Assembly (NCBI GenBank): GCA_023376005.1
Contig: CM042152.1
Location: 70,285,845-70,349,844, forward strand
Source of the DNA: Doryteuthis pealeii
Taxonomy: Eukaryota > Mollusca > Cephalopoda > Myopsida > Loliginidae
Reading direction: 5' to 3'
Length of the DNA stretch: 64,000 bases
The first letter of the stretch is position 1. Each line of letters opens with the position of its first letter. The notes under the pieces are model-generated. The model had not been told where the DNA came from. It saw nothing but the letters and a program-made list of their open reading frames with translations, and did no database searches. A program made the translations under genes and the position numbers. Positions 25,420 through 39,115 of this stretch are shown here, one piece after another.

Positions 25420-28400
25420 TATATAAAGAACATACTCTCGGTTGTTGTACAGACAGACATACAGAATATGTCTTTCTTTTATATATATATATCTGAGTAT
25501 TATGAAATTTCCTTTAAAAAATCAAATAAAAAATGACTAAAGTATATGTCAAAAAAAGAAAACGCGAATTTAAATGTATATGAAAATTTCCTTTAAAAAT
25601 CACAATAAAAACTTGATTAAAGATGACGTGTCTATTAAAGATATGTCCCATTTCTTAACCCGAAAGCCTTGGGACTTTAAGGCGCCAGATTCCAGTGCCC
25701 TTCTGCTACGTCATCGATCCCCACTGTTAACGAGAAAACAGTCAGTGGTCGGTTCGGCTTAAACCTGTAAGGACCTGAATGAGTTAACTCCCTCAGACTG
25801 AATTGGTAAATAAGTTGCCACTCGCTTCCAGGAGCAAACCTTGAAATTCGACAAATTCAACTTGAAAGAATTATACTACAGAAATCATCTCAACTCAATT
25901 AGGGTTTGCAACTCAAAGACAGCTTCCCTAAAAGCAACCTCTAAAATTCATCACCAACAAAACATACGAAATTTCAACCCGCCTCTGCCGATAGGTTGGC
26001 GGGTCATTCTTCACTTCAAAGAACTTTGTTAACCGGACTCTGAGTTAAGTTCTCCGCAAATCACACCAAAATTTGCAAAAACTATCCTTAAATCTATCTT
26101 TCCCCTTTTTTTTGTTTATACATATTAAATTTGTTGTTAAATATATTTGTCTTGTCTTGTCTTTTCATTCAGTGTCCGAACTTGAAAGTTGCGGTAATTC
26201 CCCCACAAGTGAGAGTTAATCCTTTTACAGTTTTAATTCCCATATATTGCAAATTTTGTTTGTAACGTTCGGATACCTGTTTGAGAAGATGAGCGCAGCA
26301 TTTTGTTAACTTGTCTGAGAGATAGTTGTTAGTTTTGTTAGAAATTAACTGGGAAGTCCCTTTAAACGCTAAAATGGAAGAAATTAGAATTCTGGTCGGT
26401 ACTCGAAATAGTGCATGTCGACGCGTTTCACACATGCTATCGTTTATTGCGAGTAAACGCGGACTGACTGAACGACTGTTCGAGAAACTAGTATCAGAGG
26501 TAAATATCTGGATAGAAGAGGCCCTTAGATTAAATAAAAAAATTACATATCTTAAAAATATTAAAATAGAATGTGGTCTAGAAGATGACAGGTTCTGGGA
26601 AAGTCACTTCTTATTTACGACCACAAATAAAATAAAATCAATTAGAACTAGCCTGCAGCATAAGGTCGCAGATAGTTCTGCTAACGAAATAAAAATTAAA
26701 CCGAGTACTTCGGACGAAATAAAAATTAAACCGAGTACGTCGGACGAAATAAAAATTGAAAATATAGAAGTTACCTCTTCTAACGAAATAGAAATTTTAG
26801 AGGTTACCTCTTCTAAAGAAATTAAAATTTTGGAAGATAGTTCTTCCAAAGAAATTAAAATTTTGGAAGATAATTCTTCCAAAGAAATTAAGATTTTGGA
26901 GGATAATTCTTCCAAAGAAATTGAAATTTTGGAAGATAATTCTTCAAAGAAATTGAAATTTTGGAAGATAATTCCAAAGAAATTGAAATTTTGGAAGATA
27001 ATTCTTCCAAAGAAATTAAATTTTGGAAGATAATTCTTCCAAAGAAATTGAAATTTTGGAAGATATTCTTCCAAAGAAATTAAAATTTTGGAAGATAATT
27101 CTTCCAAAGGAAATTGAAATTTTGAAGATAATTCTTCCAAAGAAATTAAAATTTTGGAAGATAATTCTTCCAAAGAAATTGAAATTTTGGAAGATAAAAA
27201 GAAATTGAAATTTTGGAAGATATTCTTCCAAAGAAATTGAAATTTTGGAAGATAATTCTTCCAAAGAAATTGAAATTTGGAAGATAATTCTTCCAAAGAA
27301 ATTGAAATTTTGGAAGATAATTCTTCCAAAGAAATTGAAATTTTGGAAGATAATTCTTCCAAAGAAATTGAATTTTGGAAGATAGTTCATCCAAAGAAAT
27401 TGAAATTTTGGAAGATAATTCTTCCAAAGAAATTGAAATTTTGGAAGATAGTTCTTCCGAAGAAATTAAAATTAAAAATAGTAACTCTAACGTTACTAAG
27501 TTTTTAAAAAATTATCTTTCTGGCAGATTTGCTCAGATATTAAAAATTAAAATACCTAAGATAAAAGAAATTAAAGTTGAGGGTACTTCTCTCAAAATTA
27601 AAAATAGTAATTTTAACATTACTAAACAAATTAAAATGAAAAAGTTGGCTCTAGAGCCAGTTGAAATTCTAAATTGGAAAAAAAAAAAAAATGTATAAAC
27701 CTTGCTTACCTACGACCCCTAAATTTGGTCTAGGATCATTCTGGAAATTTTGAAGGTTAAACTAACTGAGGTTAAAATTAGAAATTAAAAAATGTGCTTA
27801 GTCATGAGCATAACTTTGAAATACGAAATTGAAATTTATCTTACCTACACACAATGTTGGTTAAGATATCTAAAAATTTAAAATACCTTGTTTGAAATAC
27901 CTTATTTAAATTATCTTTCTGACATATTTGTTCTGTCGGATATCTAAAAATTTGAATACCTTGTTTGAAATGCCTTATTTAAATTATCTTTCTGTCATAT
28001 TTGTTCAGTAAGATATCTAAAACTTTGAAATACGAAATTGAAATTTATCTTACCTACACACAATGTTGGTTAAGATATCTAAGAAATTTGAAGTACCTTA
28101 TTAAAACTATCCTTCTGGCAAACTTAGTTGGATAGCTAAAAATTAGAAATTTAAAAAATATGCTTAGTCATGAGCTTAACTTTGAAATGCGAAATTAAAA
28201 ATTCTTACCTACATACAATGTTGGTTGAGATATCTAAAAAATTAAAAACTAAAAATATCTTTCCGACAGATTGGTCAGATATTAAAATTTAAAACACCTC
28301 GTTAAACTTGTCTTTCTGACAGACGTAGTCAGTCGGATAGCTAAAGACCTAAAAATTAAAAAATTATCCCAAGTCATTGAAATTAAAAATTATCTTCCCA

Positions 28401-31400
28401 ACATACAATGTTGGTTAAAATATTAAAAAATGAAAAATAAAAATTATCTTTCTGACGAATTGAGTTGGTTGGATAGCAAAAAATTAAAAATTAAAAAATA
28501 TGCTTAATTATGATCATAACATTTGAAATTCGAAATTAAAAATTATCTTACCAACGTACAAACTTGTTTAAGATAACCTAAAAATGAAAATTTTGCTTCT
28601 GGTCGTTCGACCATTTTTGAGAATCTTAAAAATCTAAATTTAAATGTGTCTTCCCAACACGCAAGTTGGTTAGATATTCTAAACTTAAAAATAAAATAAG
28701 TCAGTGTGCATAACTCTGCCCGTTAGACTTCCCCTAAATAAAACATATATATAAATGAAAATTCTCGAATTCTCTTCCAACTATGGGTGGCTAGGATAGC
28801 TAAAAACGAAAAATGCTAATTTGATTGAATTTGAACTTTGAATGCCTTTACCTGTCTTGGTTGACGATGACTTTGATATTGAATTTAAATTTGATAATTA
28901 CAAAAATGTTTTACACAACTTTGATAAACAATTTGAAAACTACAAAATAAAACATATTAAAATACCCTTGTATTCCCCTTGGGTAGGAAGTACCTGGGAA
29001 CGCCTTATAGGAGTTATAAAATCATGTCTCTATAAAACTATTGGTCGTTCCAAAATAGAATATTTTGAACTACTAACCCTACTCTCTGACATACAAAATG
29101 CTATTAATACTAGGCCCCTTACATATAGATGTTCATCTGACAGTGATCTACAAGTAATAACCCCTAATTGTTTTTTTTGCGCCCTAATGTTAACAGCGAA
29201 CTCATTCTAAAACCTAAGGTTCAAAACATTTGGGAGACCGGTCCGCCTTCAAGAGATTTATTGTTAAAAAGCATTGAAATTCGTGACGAGATGTTGGTTA
29301 AATTTCGAGAAATGTGGTACGAACAATATTTTCTCAGTTTAAGAGAAAATTGCTAGGACTTGCACGAAACCAATTATTCTGAGAAAATTAAAACTGATGA
29401 TGTGGTACTGATAAGAAATCCAATCAAGCCAAGACCTTATTGGCAACTTGGGAGAGTTGTTGAACTTTTCCGAGGAGAAGACAACAAAATACGTTCAGCT
29501 AACGTAAAAAGGGGAGATGGTTTAACACAAAAACATTCTCTAAAACATCTCTATCCATTGGAGTTGACTTTAACTCATGACTATCATCCTCTCTCACCTG
29601 AAACTGACAACTTAAAATCAACAGATTCTAATGTTCAATCCTCATCACGGCCGAAAAGAAAGGCAAGTACAAGAATGAGGAAAAGACCTGCGAATGATCA
29701 GTATTTATATTATTGAAGAAAGAAAAAAATTGCTTTAAATGTGGTCGTTAGATTATTCAAAAAATATTGAAAGCTTGAATAAAAAAAAAAAAGAAAAAAG
29801 AAAAATGAACAGTGAATGTATGTTCCCAATGCAATGAAATTGCATTTTTTCTTGTTGTTGGGAATATATGAAAATTTCCTTTAAAAAATCAAATCAAAAA
29901 TGACTAAAGTATATGTCAAAAAAAGAAAACGCGAATTTAAATGTATATGAAAATTTCCTTTAAAAATCACAATAAAAACTTGATTAAAGATGACGTGTCT
30001 ATTAAAGATATGTCCCATTTCTTAACCCGAAAGCCTTGGGACTTTAAGGCGCCAGATTCCAGTGCCCTTCTGCTACGTCATCGATCCCCACTGTTAACGA
30101 GAAAACAGTCAGTGGTCGGTTCGGCTTAAACCTGTAAGGACCTGAATGAGTTAACTCCCTCAGACTGAATTGGTAAATAAGTTGCCACTCGCTTCCAGGA
30201 GCAAACCTTGAAATTCGACAAATTCAACTTGAAAGAATTATACTACAGAAATCATCTCAACTCAATTAGGGTTTGCAACTCAAAGACAGCTTCCCTAAAA
30301 GCAACCTCTAAAATTCATCACCAACAAAACATACGAAATTTTCAACCCGCCTCTGCCGATAGGTTGGCGGGTCATTCTTCACTTCAAAGAACTTTGTTAA
30401 CCGGACTCTGAGTTAAGTTCTCCGCAAATCACACCAAAATTTGCAAAAACTATCCTTAAATCTATCTTTCCCCTTTTTTTTGTTTATACATATTAAATTT
30501 GTTGTTAAATATATTTGTCTTGTCTTGTCTTTTCATTCAGTGTCCGAACTTGAAAGTTGCGGTAATTCCCCCCACAAGTGAGAGTTAATCCTTTTACAGT
30601 TTTAATTCCCATAGTATATATAAAAAGATATGAAAACACTACAAAATGCTGTTAAAGTGAAAACATTTTATAACTTAGCTGATATTGAACAATATTTCGA
30701 TTTTATGAAAATCGTCATCAGAGCTTGTTTATATTCCGTGTTGTTAAGAGCGGAGACAAAAGTCATATGAGTTCAAAACAAAAACCTTGATGTTGCAAAA
30801 AAGAAAAAAGTTATACAATAATTTTGAATGTGAGCACTTCCGTCGCATTTTTCTTGGTCATCAGATTATGTATATCTTATTGTAACAGTTTTTAAAAAAG
30901 AAGATATATTGATATATATCTATATAGAAGATATATATCTATATAGATAACCTTGAGAAAAGCATGGATCTATATATCTGTTCTATATTTCATGACAAGC
31001 CACAAAGACTTGGTCAGTGAATGAGTACTATGGAAAACCACTCTACCATAACTAACTATATCACTGATGACAAGAGCTTAAAATAAAATTTACCTGACAG
31101 CAGAAAATATCTGAATATTCACCCCACATATCGTTGATGGCTGAAATCTGAATAACTGCAGAATCATAAGCAGGAAGCCGACCGTTTGTTGGATTGATCA
31201 GAAAGGCAGCACCATTGTTGTCACTCAAATAAGAATTCTTCAAATCTGCAAGTAAAAAAATCAAATGCAACCAATATATCTAAATATTTTATTAGTCTAT
31301 AAAACATAGAATTATTTTTTCTATCAGGATTAACATTTTAAATGGAAATATAGGATTAAAATGAAAGTCTTGTCTATCTAAAACAAATAAATGAAATATA

Positions 31401-32851
31401 TAAATTAAACATTTAAACATTTAAACAAAATATTTAATAAAATATTGAAACATTTTAGCTGATAGGTACACGTCCTTTATCCCTGATGCACAAAAATCTA
31501 AAAGGACGCAGTAAAATATATACCACATATATCTCTAACCTCATAATAATTTGTATTATGATGATGTTAGTGAAAGATTTTAATAAAATTTGAATTGTAC
31601 TGATTCTTGATATATATTCATGTTGATTGTCAGCCAGTTTATATTGTGTCTGGGCAACTGACACTATTAGCTAATTTAGGGAATAGGAGAAAAATAGAAA
31701 AGACTGCCCCGGGCCTCCGATGTTCTAAATATGGTTCTACAAGTGAGGGGGTGAACTCTCTGTCTCAAACATTCTATTGTAAAGTAGAAAATAAACAAAC
31801 ATAAGAAAATATCTTCTCACCTTTATCGATGCTGGTTAAAAAGGCACCCGGTGATCGTAAAGTGTGAGATCTTTGCCAAACTGAATCTCTTCTGGAATGA
31901 CTTTGGAAAAAAAAAAAGAAAAATGAGTAAATTAAAGAAAAAAAGAAAAATGTGTAAATTAAAAAACAGAAGAAAAATGAATAAATTAAAAAGAAAGAAA
32001 AATAAGTAAATTAAAAAAAAGAAGAAAAATGAGTAAATTAAAGAAAATAACAAAAATGAGTAAATTAAAAAAAAAAGAAAAATGGGTAAATTTAAAAAAA
32101 AAGAAAATGGGTAAATTAAAAAAAATAACAAAAATGAATAAATTAAAGAAAATAACAAAATGAGTAAATTAAAGAAAAAGAAAATGTGTAAATTAAAAAA
32201 AAAGAAAAATGAATAAATTAAAAAAAAGAAAATAAGTAATTAAAAAAAGAAGAAAAACGAGTAAATTAAAGAAAATAACAAAAATGAGTAAATTAAAAAA
32301 AAGAAAAATGAGTAAATTAAAAAAGAAGAAAATGAGTAAATTAAAGAAAATAACAAAAATGTGAAAAAAAGAAAAATGAATAAATTAAAAAAAAATAAGT
32401 AAATTAAAAAAAGAAGAAAAATGAGTAAATTGAAAAAAAAAAAAGTGAGTAAATTAAAGAAAAGAAGAAAAATGAGTAAATTAAAAAAAGACGAAAAATG
32501 AATAAATTAAAAAAAATAAAAATGAGTAAATAAAAAAAGAAGAAAAATGAGTAAATTATTTTAAAAAAAGAAAATGAGTAAAAAAAGGAAAATGAGTAAA
32601 TTAAAAAAAATGAGTAAATTAAAAAAAAGAGAAAAAAATGAGTAAATTAATAAAAAAAAGAAAAATGAGTAAATTAAAGAAAAATGAGTAAATTAAAAAA
32701 AAGAAGAGAAATGAGTAAAGTAGAAAAATAAATAAAAATAAAAATTTGCAGACTTCTAAACTGAATAAAATAAAAAATAAACCATTTTCAAACATATCTA
32801 ATAGACATCAGAAAAATTTTGATGATGATGATGACAATGACAATGATGATG

Positions 32852-32908
<57 letters not shown>

Positions 32909-35900
32909 TAATTGGCTGTTATTTTCATTTTGACATGTTTTAATGTCCTGAAAATTGTGATTAAAAGTCAAACTGAAATATCAAGTACAATTCTTTGAAT
33001 CTAGGTTTTTAAAAAAAAGGGGGTAGAAAGAGCATATTTTACAGCAACAAGTTATACAGTATTTTGTTTAACTTACAAGTTTTTACACATCTCCTCAGGT
33101 GTTGGTAGTGATGGTAAACTTAGCTGGAAAAATGTTCATATAAGCGTTAAATGATGTCTCAATTGCAGAATTATTAAAAATATGGATGTAGATATGAGAT
33201 AGAGAATTGATGCTGACAGATTCACCAAAATCGATTTTTTCTGATTCATAACTGAAAAAAAAAAACAGAAGAATTATATTTAATCTAATAATAATGGAGA
33301 TTCAGTCTCTGTAACCAAAACTATGTCACTGCTTACGTCACATTAACAAAAATCGTCAATACATAGAATAAAGAACAATTAATACAAATAAAATAAATAA
33401 AAACTGTTCCTTGAATCCTTTCCATAGTAATAATGACAATTTACTAAAATTAACTATATATTATTTAAATAAATAAACTATAAAAACAATGAAATTAATT
33501 AAAAAATTATATCATTACTTTAAATGGAAAAAAATATTTGCAAAATTTGTAATCAATTTAAAAAAATATTTTTTTACTCTTGCCCTTTTTCAGTAACAAG
33601 AAGTTAACTAAAAAGTTTACAAATAAATAAATACCTACGATTTTATGTAAAATTTATGTGTAAAATATTCAAAATAATTATTTAATTAATAATTCATAGA
33701 TGCACGCAACATTTTATTTGAGGGGAAGAGAACTAAGTTTCAAATTGTTTTATTTTTTTACTCCTTTGATAAATTTTATGATTTTACTTATGATACAAAT
33801 CTTATGACATTAAATTTTTAACTCCCACCTTCCTCACATAATATTTTTCAAAACTAAATTCTTACACCACCTGGAGCGGTTTTTTTTTGGTTTTTTCGCT
33901 AGTAAGCGATAATAAAAAATTTTTGTCATAGATACAGTATGCAGTTGTACCCTGACTTACAAGTTTAATTCGTTCCACTCTTAACTCAATTTCCTCATAT
34001 ATCAAATCAATTTTCTTCACTGAAATAAACTGAAATACCATTTTTTGTTCCTGCCCTTCCACACAACACACCCTAATTTTTATTGTTTTTTAAAATATTG
34101 TTTTTTAAATAAGAAATGTAGCACTATATTGTATAAAAACATAATAAAATGTAATAGATTATGTACTGTAATATGTTTAAATGATTATTTATTTATAAAT
34201 AATATTTCTCTTTGGCATAATAAATTTGGATACTTAAATGTCTTTAGTGAACTTATTAACATAAGTGTATCTGATGCTCACTCATACCTCAAATTTTAGC
34301 TCACAACACAAAGCAAAAAATCGACTGAGAAACAGCTTGTAACTCAGAAAACTCGTACCAGAGAGCATTCAGGCCAAAATATTGTGAAAAAAAAACACCA
34401 GTCGTATTCCTGTTTAACGACAGAAAGCATTGCGCAACTAGTAATCTTGTGTTGCATGAATATGATAGCACGCTTAACTCTTAATGCCCTGTACCTCCTC
34501 ATTCCACCCGGCCGGAAGTCACATTCATTTTCCTAATCTACCCCAAATGTTAGCCTTTGTTTAAATGTAATATTAAACATATTTAGAAGTCTTTGATTTA
34601 AGGGAAATAACAGATAACTTTAAATGAAAAGGCCATTTTTTGATAAATCCTTATTGGAATTGGGCTCTGGATTTAAAAAATTCTCAACAGGATGTTAAGA
34701 GTTAACATATAAGTCTTTACACTTTCATTGTCTATAAGCTACATCCATCTACTAGAGGCAATGGTATAGTGTCCAAAAAACGTGAAACTACATAGCCTGG
34801 GTGGGCTGATATGGAGGATGAGCTATCACCCAAGTAGCAGGTCCTCCCTCTCCATACTGTCATTGTAATCTAAAGGAAAGGCAAAAAAACAAAAAAAAAA
34901 ACAATGCAGTTTGCAATGATAGTGTCCCAGGAATTGCTGGTTAATGCTGAAGTTCAGTATTACATCACCTTAGGGACTCTAACTTTGGATTTGATTTTGG
35001 GTTATGTCCCTAGCCTTTCCTTGGAATGAGGTATAGACACTAGGCAGGTGTTTTATAACAGACGTTTCCTTGATGGATTACCATCTAAGACTAAAAAAAC
35101 ACCTGAAGGCTTTGTTTACAAACAACCAGAAGTTTCTGGTAAAAAGCAAAAACTGTCCTTTTGCCTACTGGTCTCAGCTGCGGTGTTTATTAGATACTTG
35201 ATCCAATTCTAAAATAAATTTACCTGAAGGTTTTAATAATGATCAGTTTAGTTTCTGTTTCCCAATTGACTTTTCCTAAATGTGTGATGAACAAAAAGAG
35301 GATGATTCTTTTTTTTACTTCTTACCTCATTCCTGGAATTAAAGAATTCTCTTGTGAAATCTTGTACTCAACATCAACTCCCAGCACATCCCCTGTGAGT
35401 GACAAACATGGGTGCGTCTCCATCCCTTGAACTTGGCACCGAATATAAATGTCATGGAATAAAACCTGAAAATCACCAAACCATTACTTATAGCAAATAA
35501 ACACAAAATAGGTTGGGAAAGTAATTCATATTATATCAACATTTATCAATGAAAGATTTAAAGTAGTTTATATTCAAAGTATAACAGCTGTTCTGTGGGA
35601 TGCTGCTTCCTGATTTGTTTAGGACAGCATACAACATCCTTATGTAGTTCCCATCAAGCTTTTTTCCCAATTGTTTTGTTAAAGTTCAAGTGGTGCAGCC
35701 ATACAGTAGAACTGACATGACTTCAGTATGGGAGAATTTTCACTTTATCTTATCGGCAAGATCTGATTTCCATTTGACCATGAATCTATCTATTTTGAAG
35801 CAGTGGTGTTTATTTTATTTCTTAATAAAATAATGAAATATCTTCTAATTTAAAATCAGATCTTATATGTGTTATAATTGTATTTCTTAATTTTTTTAGT

Positions 35901-38900
35901 TCTATGGCTCAGATATAATTATAAGAATTTATCATTATAATTATAACTAATATATAATTAAGATATCTATTAATAATGAAGATTCGCTTCCGTTTTTTGT
36001 CTGTAACAAAAATTACGTCACTGCTTACCCAAAATCGTCATAACAAAGAATAAATACACTCAAAATTTGAACATGCAGCATAAGACAGTCCTCATTGTTT
36101 TTTAAAACAAGTTTTAATAAATACATGACTGGTATTATATATCTATATATAGTTTGTTTTATTTTAATACATATTTAAAGTTTACATTTCAAATTGTTTT
36201 ATTTTTTAATCTTTTAATGAATTTGATGATTTTACTTACTTAGGGTACAAACTCGCTGACATTGAATTTTTTACTCCCACCCCTCAGGCAATATGTTTCA
36301 AAAACCTGGAGGGTGGTTTTTTATTTTGTACTAGTAATTATAATTATAATATATGATTATATGACTTCAGCATGGGATAATTTTCACTTTATCTTATCAG
36401 AGAAAGGATAAAGTGAAAATTCTATAAATCATTATCCATATGACCAATAATCTGTCTATTTTGAAGCAGTCGTGTTGTAAAAAAAAAAAAAGAACCTAGG
36501 TATGCATTGTTTATTCTATAAAAATTATCCAGTACAAAATTCAGAATATCTTAAGTTTAACGTATTGAGAACATTTTTTTTGGTTGTCTTAGAAGCATGG
36601 AAAAAAGTAAAGATCACAATCAAAATGATGAACATTGTGTTCTTAATCTTGTTTATTTTCTAATATTTAAAAGTGCCTCCCTCTTTCTCAAAGGTTTATT
36701 TTTAGATTGTTCTTTTGCATTTCTTTTCTTTGGGGTCATGTGATGGTGTTAGCCTAGTGGTCAGCTGGCTCTCTTTAATGTTGTTTTTTTTTTTTAGTAA
36801 CAGACTCCCCATTTATAGTACCACACGCTCACATCAAGATCCAAACTCCCATCTCACCAACGACAGCACCAATGTCACCTACTATATCTTCTACATTCTG
36901 TGTGTGTGAGCGTGTATGTCTGTCTGTATGTGCATGAATTTCAGTTGCAGATAGTCCTGGTTTTGCACCACTAGAGATGGTATATATATATATATATCCA
37001 TAGATGGGTTACCAAGTAAGTTGGTATTAGGAGGAGGATTCTAAGTTGGACCTTTCTTCCAACAGCCGAATGTTAGAGTTGTTCTGGCCCAATTTGAGAA
37101 CTCGATGTACAATATTATTGAACAGAGAAATATAATTGTTGAAGAAAAAAGCTTAATGACCGATTTTTAAGCCTTTTTTATATTATAAATTTCAGGAATT
37201 ATATGTCTTTCCCTTTAATATCTAGATTCTTTTGCTACTGACAATTATTTAAGAACTAATGTTTGAAATATTTTTATATTTCTGCAAATCATAAAATGAA
37301 TTTATAATTTCTTGTTTATAATGAACTTACCCTTTTGTATGCAACAAAGGTAATTTCAACTTCCTGTTCTTCTCTTGGGCCAATGCAACCCGATTGTGGT
37401 TCCATTTGGATATCACAAAATGCTGATTGACTCCCAAAAGCCTGAAATACAATAAAGTTCAATCAAAATTTTTTATAAAAAGAAACTACATAATGGTGAC
37501 TTGTGGCATAAAATTTAACCAAAATATTTCACGGGTATGATGCTAAACTGCATAGTTCCAATTCTGGAGCTCTGGGGAGGGTGGAGTACTCATTTATTGC
37601 CATTACTCCCAGGTGAACCTGGAGTGGTAGTACCTTTCAGGGTCCCATCTATGGGTGAAATAGATAAAAAAATGAGTTTTTAAAAAAATAGGTGTGTTAA
37701 AAAAGGAAAGAGTATTTTTAAAAATTGAATACCCAACTGTATAAGTAGAATAAAGTGATCTGCCCCAGTGTCTAGGCTGGACAGAGTGATCTGCCCTTGA
37801 TCATATACAATATAAATAGAGCTATGGTGGTAGCCATTTGTAATTCTACTCTTGACGTCTGAACAACATGGACCACGTCGTTCACACTTTATACCCGTCA
37901 AGAATGAATAAAACAAAAACATCTTTGGCATAAAATAACCCAAGGGTTGACATGTTATAAAATCCAACCAACCAATCAATATATTTTTTAGTGGTTTTAG
38001 ATAAAATCAACTAAATTTGAGTTTAGTCTTTTTACTTATTTGCTAGTTTAGCTCAGTTGGTAGAGTACCCGCTTAGGAATTGCAAGGTTCTGGGTTCAAT
38101 ACTGATCCCCGTAAAGTCAGTGCATGAGTAGCACAGATTGGGTAATCTGATCTGTGCAGTAAATTGGGGAGCTGACTGGTGCTCCAACTCAGCAAAAACA
38201 ATATCCAAAGTCAGTGCATGAGTAGCACAGATTGGGTAATCTGATCTGTGCAGTAAATTGGGGAGCTGACTGGTGCTCCAACTCAGCAAAAACAATATCC
38301 ACAATCTAGTGTTAGTGAAAAGGGGATAGAACCCATCATTGTCTGGCTGATATTGACAATAGACCACTCTGCCGACTACGTTACTTTACCTACTTATTTG
38401 CTTATGTTACTTTTGTATAGCTTAAAAGTAGCCGAGTAAAAAAAGAAGTTTCATTTTTTACTTTTCCAAATAAAATATTTTAGTGAACACCTGTGAAATA
38501 AAGGTGTATCTGTCTTTAATTGAACCAATATTTAAATTTATTTAAAGAACAAGAAAGTTATATGAATGAGTTTGGGTGATAGGGCCATATCACACTATAA
38601 GAACTAAAGGTGGTTTTACCTGTGTGGCTAATACCACTTCTTATAATACGTTAGGAGGCCTCAGAAAAGCTTCCAAATGCAAGTGAATTTATACAACAAA
38701 TTTCAACAAAGAAATACAGACTTTATTGTCTGAGCACATTCAACAAACAATACAAAACAGCTAGGATGAAGGTCTTAAGATAAAAGAGTCCTTGAAGAGT
38801 CAAGAGTTAAACAAAGAAATGATAGTCCTACATCAAAAGTTTATCACTTACTTCGTAAAGGAGCCACATGGTAGGCATTGCCATGCAGACATGGGAGTGT

Positions 38901-39076
38901 AAGAAGGTACATGTGTTCATGGCTATTCAAAAAGCTGGTGAGCTGAACACCTCTATGGAGATAGAGTATAATAGGGGCCACCTAAAGTCACACATATAAG
39001 CCTATAGTTGGGGGGCAAGGCCCTCCAAGTACAAATGGACGTAAACACAACTAGTGCATGTCTGGAGATCCCAAAT

Positions 39077-39115
<39 letters not shown>

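Larger units (their letters stand above)
25501..30613 (+). mobile_element. Non-autonomous BEL/Pao LTR retrotransposon (copy B only)
   Basis: This is a complete insertion. A 4 bp target duplication GTAT (25,497-25,500 and 30,614-30,617) flanks two nearly identical LTRs of about 745 bp that begin TATG and end CATA. The empty site is present in copy A near 2,334. Inside are a gag-like start with an amplified 33 bp repeat, then about 1.1 kb of degenerate repeats where protease, reverse transcriptase and RNase H should be, then a BEL/Pao-type integrase end. Without reverse transcriptase it cannot move alone. The two LTRs differ at only about four sites, mostly homopolymers, so insertion is recent. 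Confidence 0.88.

Noticed and set aside
26604..27427. Long minus-strand open frames across the 33 bp array
   Set aside because: They are antisense readings of the tandem repeat, open only because the unit length is a multiple of three.
32746..32943. Poly-Asn open frame
   Set aside because: It is a translated AAT microsatellite in an intron.
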